From positions 4,801,501 to 4,865,500 of the forward strand of contig NC_019757.1 in assembly GCF_000317535.1 (NCBI RefSeq): DNA of 64,000 bases. Direction: 5' to 3'. The notes beneath the pieces were generated by a model. That model was given only the letters and a program-made list of their open reading frames with translations, did no database searches and had not been told where the DNA came from. Below, in pieces: positions 8,096 to 16,871 of the stretch. Made by a program: the position numbers and the translations under genes. The stretch comes from Cylindrospermum stagnale PCC 7417 (GTDB taxonomy: Bacteria; Cyanobacteriota; Cyanobacteriia; Cyanobacteriales; Nostocaceae). The stretch's first letter is position 1. Each line of letters begins with the position of its first letter.

Positions 8096-9421
8096 ATGAA
8101 TCAAAACCCCGACTTACTCACCAACCTCTACAACGCCTTCAACCCCTTTGAACCCTTACCCGCAGGTGATCCAAAATATGTTGATTGTCAGGATGTGCGG
8201 GGAGATGCAGATATTCAGCAAGAGTTGGGAAATCGGATGCGATTGGCAAAAACAAATACTTATCAATTGTATTCTGGTCATCGCGGTGCGGGAAAATCTA
8301 CAGAACTGCTGAGATTAAAAAAATATTTAGAAGAACGGGAATTTTATGTAGTCTATTTTGCGGCTGATGAAGAAGATATTGATTCTGAAGATGCCCAATA
8401 TACGGATATTCTCCTCGCTTGCACTCGACGCTTACTCAGAGATTTACGCACTATTGGTAATCCTCGTCCGGTGCTGAATTGGCTAAAAGATCGTTGGCAA
8501 GAATTGAAAGATTTAGCACTAACAGAAATCCAATTAGATGATATGGATGTAGAAGTGCAAGTTGCTCAGTTTGCTAAATTGACGGCAAATTTAAGGGCTG
8601 TTCCTACATTACGCCAAGAAATTCGCAGAAAAGTAGAGCCACATACTGTCACTTTGATTAAAGTCTTAAATGAGTTTCTGGCAGATGTGAAAAAGCGCCT
8701 ACCTGAAGGACGTAAAAAACTAGCAGTAATTGTCGATAACTTAGACCGGATGGTTTTAGTTAAAGATGGCGAACGAACTAATTATGAAGAAGTCTTTTTA
8801 GACCGCAGCGAACAACTCAAAGCCTTAGACTGTCATTTGATTTACACTGTCCCTATTGCTATGGTCTATTCTACCAGAGCTACAGACCTGAGAGATATTT
8901 ATGGCGACCCCCAAATTTTGCCAATGGTGATGGTACGCACTCAGGATGGAGAAGTTTACGAACCAGGAATTAATAAAGTTAAAGAGGTGATTTCCCGGCG
9001 AATACAGCAGTTTGCACCGGAATTATCTCTAGAAACAGAAATATTTGATAGTCCCCAAACTGTAGAACGACTTTGTTTGATGAGTGGTGGTCACGTCAGA
9101 AATTTGTTATTGTTAACTCAGGATGCTATTGGCCGCACTGAAGAATTACCAATTACTGAAAAATCCGTAAAACGCGCTATCACTCAAGCGCGAGATACCT
9201 ATCGCCGTTCTGTGGAAAATCATCAATGGGTTTTGTTAGCTGAAGTCTCCCGTTCTAAGTTCCTCATTAATGATGACCAGTATCGGAGTTTGATGTTTAA
9301 TCGCTGTCTTTTAGAGTACCGCTACTTGGATGATGAAGGGGAGATGCAGCGTTGGTATGATATTCACCCACTAATTCAAGGCATTCAAGAATTTAAAGAA
9401 GCTGTAGCAAAACTCCCATGA
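8096..9421 (+). CDS. P-loop ATPase of a two-gene module
   Basis: It has 441 residues. Walker A is GHRGAGKST at 61-69; Walker B-like LAVIVDNLDRM follows near 205-215; then a strand HLIYTVPIA typical of STAND/AAA-16-like NTPases, and SGGHVRNLLLL in the helical part. The C-terminal winged-helix-like end carries LLEYR...RWYDIHPLI, conserved in the two other ATPases here (21698 and 41784). The N-terminus has VDCQDVRGD. It overlaps the next gene by 4 bp (ATGA), so the two are almost certainly co-translated. Function unknown; it is probably the energy-using partner of the TPR protein. Confidence 0.85.
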   Translation: MNQNPDLLTNLYNAFNPFEPLPAGDPKYVDCQDVRGDADIQQELGNRMRLAKTNTYQLYSGHRGAGKSTELLRLKKYLEEREFYVVYFAADEEDIDSEDAQYTDILLACTRRLLRDLRTIGNPRPVLNWLKDRWQELKDLALTEIQLDDMDVEVQVAQFAKLTANLRAVPTLRQEIRRKVEPHTVTLIKVLNEFLADVKKRLPEGRKKLAVIVDNLDRMVLVKDGERTNYEEVFLDRSEQLKALDCHLIYTVPIAMVYSTRATDLRDIYGDPQILPMVMVRTQDGEVYEPGINKVKEVISRRIQQFAPELSLETEIFDSPQTVERLCLMSGGHVRNLLLLTQDAIGRTEELPITEKSVKRAITQARDTYRRSVENHQWVLLAEVSRSKFLINDDQYRSLMFNRCLLEYRYLDDEGEMQRWYDIHPLIQGIQEFKEAVAKLP

Positions 9422-10980
9422 AACAATATTTTAGCGATTGGGATGAAGACTCTCCCCCTGAACCTGAAGCAGCCTATCAAGACTTGGTTCGCGCACTCAA
9501 GCGTAACTCAGGTTTTGGCTTGTATTTTGTGCAATGTAGTCCTGGGGAAGCTGAACAGGTGATTGGTAAAATTCCCCAGGATTTACCGCAGAAAAAAGTT
9601 GAAGTTTTGCGCTTGGTTGAGCCAATTAGCAATTTATATGAGCGGGTAATTGACCTTTATAGCAATAAGCAATTTGAAGTTTTATTGATTACTGGTTTAG
9701 AATATTCTCTCTACAAGTATGAAAAAAGAAAGTTTGGCGAAATCACTGAAGGACAATTTAGTAATTTAAGCAGTGTTCCGCCTATTTTAAATCATTTAAA
9801 CCAACAACGAGAAAGGTTTAGAGATGATTTCCCCATTTCTTTTGTTTTTCTTGTGCGGTCATTTTCTCTTAACTATTTACTTCATCGCGCCCCAGATTTC
9901 TTTGACTGGCGTTCGGCTGTATTTGAACTACCAACAACACCAGAAGTTGTAGAGTTAGAGTCATCTCGCCTGATTTTAGAGGGAGACTATGGGGAATATT
10001 TGAAACTTGCACCTGAGGAAAAGATTGAAAAGATTTTAGAAATACAAGACTTGCTGGATGAGCAGCATCAAACAGAGAATATTCGCGCGAGTTTACAATT
10101 TGAATTGGGTGGTTTATTACATGCTGCTCAAGAATATGAATCAGCACTCGCTTCTTACGAAAAATCAGTAAAAATTCAACCGCATTATCCAGAAGGTTGG
10201 TATCGTCGGGGAAATGCTTTAGGGAGTTTAGAACTGCACGCGGAAGCGTTAGCCTCTTTTGAGCAAGCGGTGAGAATAAAATGTGATTATTACCAAGCTT
10301 GGTTTAATAAGGGGATAGCGCTTTATAAGTTAGAACGCTTTAAGGAAGCGATCGCATCTTTTGACGAAGCTGTAAAAATTAAACCTGATTACCACCAAGC
10401 TTGGTTTAAGCGCGGTGTGACGCTGGATGAGTTAGAACGCTATGAGGAAGCGATCGCATCTTTTGACGAAACTATCAAAATTAAACCTGATTCCCACCTG
10501 GCTTGGTATAACCGAGGCTTTGCGCTACTGAATCTCAACCGCTATGAAGATGCGATCGCTTCCTTCGACGCAGCACTGAAGCTGAAACCCGATTACCAAG
10601 AGGCTTGGAACAACCGAGGAACCGCGCTGCTGAATCTCAAACGCTATGAAGATGCGATCGCATCCTTCGACGCAGCGCTGAAGACTCAACCAGATTCCCA
10701 AAACACTGGAAATAGCCAGGGGATTACCTTGGGGGATTTGAGAACGGAGGAAAATGCAAATACCTCTGTTAACCAAACGGTGAAAATTCAACCTGATTTA
10801 CACCAGGCTTTCTATAACAAAGCTTGCTGTTATGCCATTCAAGGTAATCTTGATTCAGCACTAGAAAATCTGCAAAAAGCAATAAATCTGAATCCTGACA
10901 AATATCGAAAGAGGGCAAAAACTGATACCAATTTTGATGGAATTCGCAAAGATGAGCGCTTTCAAGCATTAATTCAATAA
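9418..10980 (+). CDS. TPR protein with P-loop-less NTPase-like N-terminus
   Basis: It has 520 residues and starts by ATGA overlap with the ATPase gene. Residues 1-185 are closely similar to those of the 5234 protein (SDWDED.PPEPE, NSGFGLYFVQC, LLITGLEYSLYKYEKR, APDFFDWRSAVFELP). The glycine-lysine loop of an active NTPase is absent. About nine TPRs follow, more diverged than in the 5234 protein, with one degenerate unit near 10700-10790. The same C-terminal cap ends it (DFDGIRKDERFQALIQ). It is probably the sensor or scaffold of the ATPase pair; the ligand is unknown. Confidence 0.85.
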   Translation: MKQYFSDWDEDSPPEPEAAYQDLVRALKRNSGFGLYFVQCSPGEAEQVIGKIPQDLPQKKVEVLRLVEPISNLYERVIDLYSNKQFEVLLITGLEYSLYKYEKRKFGEITEGQFSNLSSVPPILNHLNQQRERFRDDFPISFVFLVRSFSLNYLLHRAPDFFDWRSAVFELPTTPEVVELESSRLILEGDYGEYLKLAPEEKIEKILEIQDLLDEQHQTENIRASLQFELGGLLHAAQEYESALASYEKSVKIQPHYPEGWYRRGNALGSLELHAEALASFEQAVRIKCDYYQAWFNKGIALYKLERFKEAIASFDEAVKIKPDYHQAWFKRGVTLDELERYEEAIASFDETIKIKPDSHLAWYNRGFALLNLNRYEDAIASFDAALKLKPDYQEAWNNRGTALLNLKRYEDAIASFDAALKTQPDSQNTGNSQGITLGDLRTEENANTSVNQTVKIQPDLHQAFYNKACCYAIQGNLDSALENLQKAINLNPDKYRKRAKTDTNFDGIRKDERFQALIQ

Positions 10981-11216
10981 CCACAAATAATACCAAAGCC
11001 TCTGTAATTGCTCTCCTGTGCGCGAAACAAAAATATTTCGCAAAAACTTGATATCGATGGGCTACGGGATATTACTAGCAAAATATAGTCAAATATAACA
11101 CTTTAGACTCTAGCCCTAGATATCATCTACCAGAAGATAGAGCAGGCAGCCCCTACCTTGTTGTAAAATGAACAATGTAAGGATTCGGGGGGCCATTTTA
11201 TTGGTCATAAACGTCT

Positions 11217-12980
11217 ATAGAGACTATCTTTGGTAATCTCCAAGGTTTAAAGTCCAGCCAGCTGAAACAACTACAGCGGCTATATCACCAGCGCATACCG
11301 GGCGATCGCATCACCACGCCCGATTTTGCCCAGCGTCTGGCAGCAATTAGCACGGACATCAATCAGCCAGTGTGTACTTACATCAACCGACGCGGACAAG
11401 TGATTCGTGTCGGGGTAGGTACACCACGACAAACACAAATTCCGCCGATGGAACTGCCCCGTTACGGTGCAGAACGACTCAGCGGGATTCGTTGCATAGC
11501 GACCCATCTCAAGCCAGAACCGCCAAATGAGGCAGCACTGACAGCGATGGCGCTGCAACGGTTAGACGCTTTAGTGGTGCTAAATATCACGGGAACGGGA
11601 TTTACACGGCGAGGCGGTGGCGCTGCTGGGTACGTGAAAGAAGTTTATTTAGCTCATTTGGTATCAAATACCAATCAGCTAGTCTTAAATCAGCCATCAG
11701 TAGTTGGTAATGCCAGTCCACCCACACCTCTACCGAACCAAGACACAGCAATCTCTTCCAACATCTCCCAGCCTCTGAGCTTAGATGACCTGGCAGAGCA
11801 GGATTTTATTGACTTGGTGGAAGGGCTAGAAGAAGAATTCCGGCGGGAATTCATCGCCCAGGAAGTAGATGCTGACCATGAGCGCGTCCTACTTATTGGG
11901 GTGCTGACCGATGGTAAAACTGCCCAACAATTCCAGGATTCCTTGTCAGAGTTGGCGCGGTTGGTAGATACTGCTGGCGGAGACGTATTGCAGACAGTGC
12001 AACAAAAGCGATCGCGCCTTCATCCCCAAACAGTAGTCGGCGAAGGCAAAGTACAAGAAATTGCCCTCACCGCCCAAACATTGGGAGCCAGTCTTGTCGT
12101 CTTTGACCGCGACCTCTCACCAACCCAAGTCCGCAACTTAGAAGCGCAAATTGGTGTCCGGGTAGTTGACCGCACAGAAGTAATTTTAGATATCTTTGCC
12201 CAACGCGCCCAGTCCCGTGCTGGTAAGTTGCAAGTAGAACTGGCACAGCTAGAATATATGATGCCGCGCCTGACTGGAAGAGGACAGACAATGTCCCGAC
12301 TAGGGGGCGGTATTGGGACTCGCGGCCCTGGTGAAACTAAACTAGAAACAGAACGCCGGGCAATTCAGAAGCGGATTTCCCGATTGCAACAAGAAGTCAA
12401 CCAGTTGCAAGCCCATCGTTCACGGTTACGACAACGGCGACAACATCGAGAAGTTCCTTCAGTCGCTTTGGTGGGTTATACCAACGCCGGCAAGTCCACC
12501 TTGCTGAACGCCCTCACTAACTCAGAAGTGTACACAGCCGACCAGTTGTTTGCTACACTCGACCCCACCACGCGCCGTCTAATCATTCCCCATGCGGATA
12601 CTAATGAACCCCAGGAAACTCTAATTACAGATACTGTAGGGTTTATTCACGAGTTACCTGCATCCTTAATGGATGCCTTCCGTGCCACCTTGGAGGAAGT
12701 GACAGAAGCCGATGCCCTACTGCATTTGGTAGATTTGTCTCATCCCGCTTGGTTGAGTCATATTCGCTCCGTCAGGGAAATCCTCGCGCAAATGCCAGTA
12801 ACTCCCGGCCCGGCATTGGTTGCTTTTAACAAGATAGATCAAGTAAATAGCGAAACACTGGCTTTAGCTAAAGAAGAGTTTCCTCTAGCGATCTTTATTT
12901 CCGCCAGCCAGCGGTTGGGATTAGAAACCCTACGCCTGCGTCTATCTCAGTTGATTGAATACGCCGTAGGTTGTGAGTAA
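11217..12980 (+). CDS. hflX: GTPase HflX, apparent non-canonical start
   Basis: HflX is a ribosome-associated GTPase that splits stalled or hibernating 70S ribosomes. The glycine-rich linker SRLGGGIGTRGPGETKLE, G1 GYTNAGKST, G3 DTVGF and G4 NKID are all present. Family-like sequence (ETIFGNLQGLKSSQLKQLQR, then PGDRITTPDFAQRLAA) runs upstream of the first GTG at 11370, up to an in-frame TAA. No ATG, GTG or TTG lies between that stop and this sequence, so ATA at 11217 (or ACG at 11211) is the best start if the N-terminus is real. From ATA the protein is 587 residues; from GTG it is 536. Confidence 0.9.
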   Translation: METIFGNLQGLKSSQLKQLQRLYHQRIPGDRITTPDFAQRLAAISTDINQPVCTYINRRGQVIRVGVGTPRQTQIPPMELPRYGAERLSGIRCIATHLKPEPPNEAALTAMALQRLDALVVLNITGTGFTRRGGGAAGYVKEVYLAHLVSNTNQLVLNQPSVVGNASPPTPLPNQDTAISSNISQPLSLDDLAEQDFIDLVEGLEEEFRREFIAQEVDADHERVLLIGVLTDGKTAQQFQDSLSELARLVDTAGGDVLQTVQQKRSRLHPQTVVGEGKVQEIALTAQTLGASLVVFDRDLSPTQVRNLEAQIGVRVVDRTEVILDIFAQRAQSRAGKLQVELAQLEYMMPRLTGRGQTMSRLGGGIGTRGPGETKLETERRAIQKRISRLQQEVNQLQAHRSRLRQRRQHREVPSVALVGYTNAGKSTLLNALTNSEVYTADQLFATLDPTTRRLIIPHADTNEPQETLITDTVGFIHELPASLMDAFRATLEEVTEADALLHLVDLSHPAWLSHIRSVREILAQMPVTPGPALVAFNKIDQVNSETLALAKEEFPLAIFISASQRLGLETLRLRLSQLIEYAVGCE

Positions 12981-13015
12981 TTACTGGAATTTAGTTGTTG
13001 GTTTGTCGTAAAAAG

Positions 13016-13040
13016 TGCCGTAGTTGTATTAACTGCGGCA
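13016..13040 (+). terminator. Hairpin after hflX
   Basis: TGCCGTAGTT and AACTGCGGCA pair with one G-U around GTATT, 35 bp after the hflX stop. The T-tract is poor (TTAGTTATT), so termination is plausible but weak. Confidence 0.5.
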
Positions 13041-13289
13041 TTAGTTATTGGGACTTAGACAAAAATTACGCCTAAGTGCAAACCAACGGTTTTGAAATAT
13101 GATGATAACCGCCAGCCCTGGCAAAAGCAGATAAACGACTCAATATCAGAACTTATTTAGAAAAAACGAAAAATTTTGATCTGCCAAAGTTATATCTTGT
13201 AAATTTGAAAATTGTGGGGATTTTTGAAAATAACAATGATTGTCAACTTTCCTGCTCATCGCCTATGCAGCGAATTGGTAAACGTAAAA

Positions 13290-14230
13290 AACTTGGTGGT
13301 CTACTAAAATTAAGTAGACAAAATGTTAATCACTATGGTTAGATGGATATTGTAATAGCTCAAACTATTTTTGAGTTATTGCAGGAAAGGTTGAGCTTGC
13401 TGAAAAGTAAAGATATTTATCTTTACGAATAAAAATCTCGTTCAAGACTGTAGCATTAACATCTCAGAAAAAACTCCTAAGTTGTTCAATAACCAAGAAA
13501 AAAACGCCATAGCAATTATGACGAAACGTTCCGCCAGACAAGTAGAGGATAGTCAAAGATCCTTGAAAAACTAATGTGGAAATAGCCTAAAATCTTCCAG
13601 GAGGGGTAAAACCTGAGATGTTCGTTGGAGTCGTAAACTTCTCATATTTTCGGAAAGAAATATCAGAGAGGGAGGAAGGCTTTCATCCGTTGCCCAGTCA
13701 TACATAATGTATTTTCAAACATTATCCGATAGGGCACGGACAAATTCTCTCAAGAACTCTTAAGTTCGAGGAATTCTCTTGAATTCTATGAATTGCCTGC
13801 TAAATGTCTATTTTCAATTCACATCGTTTTGGCGTGGCGGCGTCTTTTCTAATCTAACACCCAGGGGAACGACTACCTTAAAAGGTCGTAAGTGCGGAGA
13901 ATCAATCTGTCAGTTATTCTCTATGGTGACATAGAGCCGGCGGTGTGAGTTTAGCTGAAATCTTCATCGGAGATTTCAGGGAGGTTTTAGTAACTCAGAG
14001 AGTCACTTAAAGAAAGATGTTCGTTGGATGTTGGTTATTTTTACTGAATTATCGCGCAATTTGGAGACAAGAAAGTAGGCACTTGAACAAAGAGAAGTCC
14101 TCTGGATTTTCGAGTTTTAAAGCGATTCCTAAGAATAACTGGCTAACATCTTGGTGACAAAGTCTCCTCGGTTTCGACCGTTAAGCCTTTCAGTTCTGTG
14201 GTAGAAATACTACAGAGATATCTCGTGTCC
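13290..14230 (+). ncRNA. Candidate large structured RNA
   Basis: The 1.3-kb gap before two unknown genes has no long reading frame but an unusual series of good hairpins: 13299-13319 (7 bp), 13354-13380 (11 bp with one G-U), 13407-13426 (8 bp), 13687-13739 (outer stem of 8 bp with a bulge, inner 7-bp hairpin 13704-13725), 13919-13936 (7 bp closed by GTGA), 13955-13979 (9 bp), 14169-14180 (CGGT-TTCG-ACCG) and 14195-14216 (9 bp closed by GAAA). GNRA and UUCG loops are typical of folded RNA. TAAAACCT (13607-13614) could pair with AGGTTTTA (13982-13989). A 13-bp direct repeat GATGTTCGTTGGA is at 13617 and 14016. Ends are approximate; strand is assumed from the downstream genes. It could also be a long leader. 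No known RNA family was recognised. Confidence 0.4.
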
Positions 14231-14319
14231 AGATATAAAGCAATGCCTTTCCTTTCAAAGCGCGATCACCAGTTTAAATTACTGACGCATTTAACTAAGA
14301 TTATCAGAAGAAAGTAAAT

Positions 14320-15045
14320 ATGGTTCAAACGACATTTACCAAACAAAAACGAGAACTAATTAAAGCAATTTCATGGATTGAAAAAATCAGAGCGCAAGAA
14401 GTACGCTTTCGTAACTATAATGATCAAAATGAACTTCAGGACGAAATACGAGAAACCTATGTAGATTATTCTCCTGAAGAAATTAGTCTTCATGTTTTAG
14501 AAATTGTCAAAGATGTAGTCAGTCAGCACGGCACAAGGCAAAAAGCAAATTCTCATAACACAGGTAATTTTGAATGGTATGGAATTTCTATAGAACTGAC
14601 CGTGCCACAATTACGTGCCCTGCAAAGTGCCCACACTGTTCTATCAGAATTAGTCCGCAAACTTCCCCGACGCAATCCTAAACTCATTTACAATACCACG
14701 ATTGATAATCGTCCTGCTTTTGCCCATGTAAAACAAAAACACGAAGAAAAAGCAACTAGATACGTTCCTTATGAAGAAGACTCAAGTACCAGAGTGCGAA
14801 CCTATGAAGAACACTATAAAGTCATCACTCACTATACTCAAAAAGTAGAAATTGATTATGGTTTGGAGATTAAATTGCTTAATGAATTAGGTGAAATGGT
14901 AGATGATTTAGGGACAGCTATTCAAGTAGCCATTGATGAAGCAAATACTAAAGGGAGAGAAAATGATCCGGTTATTGATGATGTTATTAACCGAATCAGC
15001 CAAGTGATTCTTGCTAAATTACCATCACCTCAAAATCCCGATTAA
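14320..15045 (+). CDS. Unrecognised protein downstream of hairpin-rich region
   Basis: It has 241 residues, is charged and mostly helical, and shows no signal peptide or membrane segment. Visible features are an N-terminal helix (KRELIKAISWIEKIRAQEVR), a central block FEWYGISIELTVPQLRALQS, an acidic-basic stretch with many Tyr and His (VPYEEDSSTRVRTYEEHY) and a C-terminal helical end. I do not recognise the family. It lies 31 bp before another unknown gene on the same strand, probably as an operon, and follows about 1 kb of potentially structured RNA. Confidence 0.75.
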   Translation: MVQTTFTKQKRELIKAISWIEKIRAQEVRFRNYNDQNELQDEIRETYVDYSPEEISLHVLEIVKDVVSQHGTRQKANSHNTGNFEWYGISIELTVPQLRALQSAHTVLSELVRKLPRRNPKLIYNTTIDNRPAFAHVKQKHEEKATRYVPYEEDSSTRVRTYEEHYKVITHYTQKVEIDYGLEIKLLNELGEMVDDLGTAIQVAIDEANTKGRENDPVIDDVINRISQVILAKLPSPQNPD

Positions 15046-15076
15046 GAGTTTTCAAGAAGCAAATTTTTAATGGCTT

Positions 15077-15856
15077 ATGGCTTGGCCAATTCAATTATCA
15101 CTAGCTGGTGATGGGCGTTTAGTTATTCTAACCCCTCAAACATTGCGTAGAGCATTTTTTCAGTTTACTAAAGTTAATCGAGAGTATACAAGTCGCGACA
15201 GATTTCCTCTCAACCGTCCTTTCCATGAACAATTTAAATTATGGAAACACAAAGAAAAAGAAAATGGAATCTTATATAGAAGTACCTATGTCCCAGATTC
15301 GGTTCCAAATATTCATTGGCAAGAAACTAAAGTCACTTTGCTTGATGCTTTATATCGAACTTATCTAGACCGAGAAAAACTCTCCTATTTAAACAAGAAA
15401 GAAATCCAATTTATTGAAAAAGAAATCAATAAACAGATAGTCTGGAACAATCTAGCTTTAGTTAACAATGAAGGGTCATTATTATCAGGTTATGGCATTT
15501 GCCAACAAACAGCAAAGAATCGAGAAAAAGTTAAATATATTCGACGCTATGGGATGATTTTTATCCTAGAGCCAATTATGCGTCAAGCTGTCCTGAAAGC
15601 AGAGAATGTAGATTTATTTATTCAGGACAAGAATTTTGACTTTCATCTTGTTCGCTATCATGGAGTACTTTTATCTTCTTCACGAGATCCGGACGGTTCT
15701 CGCAAAGCGCCATCGTACATTGAGTTATTATTTCGTCATCGCTTAGATTTTTCCATAACTTGGACTTGTACTCTCGATAGCTTTCAACCTCGTCAAATTT
15801 TCCGAATTATCAGAATTTATCCTTGTGATGGCTTCCGCATTGTCAATTATGGTTAG
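15077..15856 (+). CDS. Unrecognised basic protein, second gene of pair
   Basis: It has 259 residues, rich in Arg, Lys, Tyr and Phe, as in many nucleic-acid-binding proteins, but no known motif was identified. Notable stretches are TPQTLRRAFFQFTKVNREY, RDRFPLNRPFHEQFKLWKHK and SSSRDPDGSRKAPSY. No membrane segment or signal peptide is seen. It follows the 14320 gene by 31 bp. An ATG 7 bp upstream is out of frame. Function unknown; an RNA-related role is only a guess from charge and context. Confidence 0.75.
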   Translation: MAWPIQLSLAGDGRLVILTPQTLRRAFFQFTKVNREYTSRDRFPLNRPFHEQFKLWKHKEKENGILYRSTYVPDSVPNIHWQETKVTLLDALYRTYLDREKLSYLNKKEIQFIEKEINKQIVWNNLALVNNEGSLLSGYGICQQTAKNREKVKYIRRYGMIFILEPIMRQAVLKAENVDLFIQDKNFDFHLVRYHGVLLSSSRDPDGSRKAPSYIELLFRHRLDFSITWTCTLDSFQPRQIFRIIRIYPCDGFRIVNYG

Positions 15857-16481
15857 TTTGTATTAAGCAGGTAGATTACTTAAAAGCATTTGAGGTCGAG
15901 CCGAGATAAGTTTCATCAATTATCAAAGTGAATGACCGAGAGTTTAATCCTTTTGACAGTAATTTTAATCTAATGTGAAGAAACTCCCAAAAGAAAATTA
16001 AAGTTTTCATTAAGTTTATCTATATGGTAGACAGTCAATGGTTTTTTATGTCAATTTAATGTGTTGGTGATTTCAACACAAAATTTATCTCTATAAGTGT
16101 TGAACATCCTTAGTACGCAGAAATAGCTGTAGATGCAGATGGGGATTCCAATCATTGTTGACTGGGTTTCCTCGCTCTGCGGGTACTACCTAGTAGTAGG
16201 TCAAGTTTAAATTGATGGATAAGCAAGTTCGTAGTAAGGACTTTAGTCCTGATTGTTCTAAGTACTAAAGTGCTTAGAACAAACCCTCAAAACTAACTTG
16301 ACAAAGTACTAGACTGATGACAGTTCCCACACATAGCCGCAAAAACACCTCACTTAAAAATTTGGTTAAGTACTCCTGGTGGTTTAGGCATCCTTGAGGA
16401 TGAGGTCAAAACAGGATAGGACGTGTACAGCGAGTGCCGACGTTCTAAAATTAAAAAGTATGACATTAAGTTGAGGACGTT
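15857..16481. other. Gene-free gap with a dispersed hairpin repeat
   Basis: It is mostly AT-rich sequence without a reading frame. Two perfect hairpins sit at 16237-16250 (AGGACTTTAGTCCT) and 16255-16280 (GTTCTAAG / CTTAGAAC), a familiar Nostoc dispersed repeat. No tRNA or riboswitch was recognised. Confidence 0.5.
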
Positions 16482-16754
16482 ATGGCTGCAAAAGTAGAAA
16501 TTTACAGTTGGAGAACTTGCCCTTTTTGCATTCGTGCCAAAAATTTGCTGACGAACAAGGGGGTTGAATTTATTGAATACAGCATCGATGGAGACGAGGT
16601 AGCTAGAGAGCAAATGGCTGAAAGGGCAAACGGACGCCGCTCTGTACCACAAATTTTTATCAATGACAATCATATTGGTGGCTGTGATGATATCCACGCT
16701 TTAGATCGTCAAGGCAAGTTGGATGAGCTACTAGTTGCTAGCAATAGCCTGTAA
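16482..16754 (+). CDS. grxC: Glutaredoxin 3
   Basis: Small dithiol glutaredoxin of 90 residues, the usual length. The active site CPFC is in SWRTCPFCIRAKNLL, with the cis-proline region RRSVPQIFIND and the glutathione-binding GGCDDIHAL near the C-terminus. It reduces protein disulfides and mixed disulfides using glutathione in the cytosol. It lies 117 bp upstream of gshB on the same strand, a common cyanobacterial arrangement that links glutathione synthesis and use. Confidence 0.95.
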   Translation: MAAKVEIYSWRTCPFCIRAKNLLTNKGVEFIEYSIDGDEVAREQMAERANGRRSVPQIFINDNHIGGCDDIHALDRQGKLDELLVASNSL

Positions 16755-16871
16755 GTTGATGACCACAAAACTGATCTTTGACAACAAGACGTTTAGCTTC
16801 TGCGTCAATCAGTGAGATCATCAGGGGATAATCTAAATTTAATCAAATTCTTGGTGATTGAGGTAGAAAGC

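Noticed and set aside
13290-14230. Group II intron, retron or tmRNA
   Set aside because: No reverse transcriptase gene, no recognisable domain V and no tmRNA-like ends; kept only as an unassigned structured RNA candidate.
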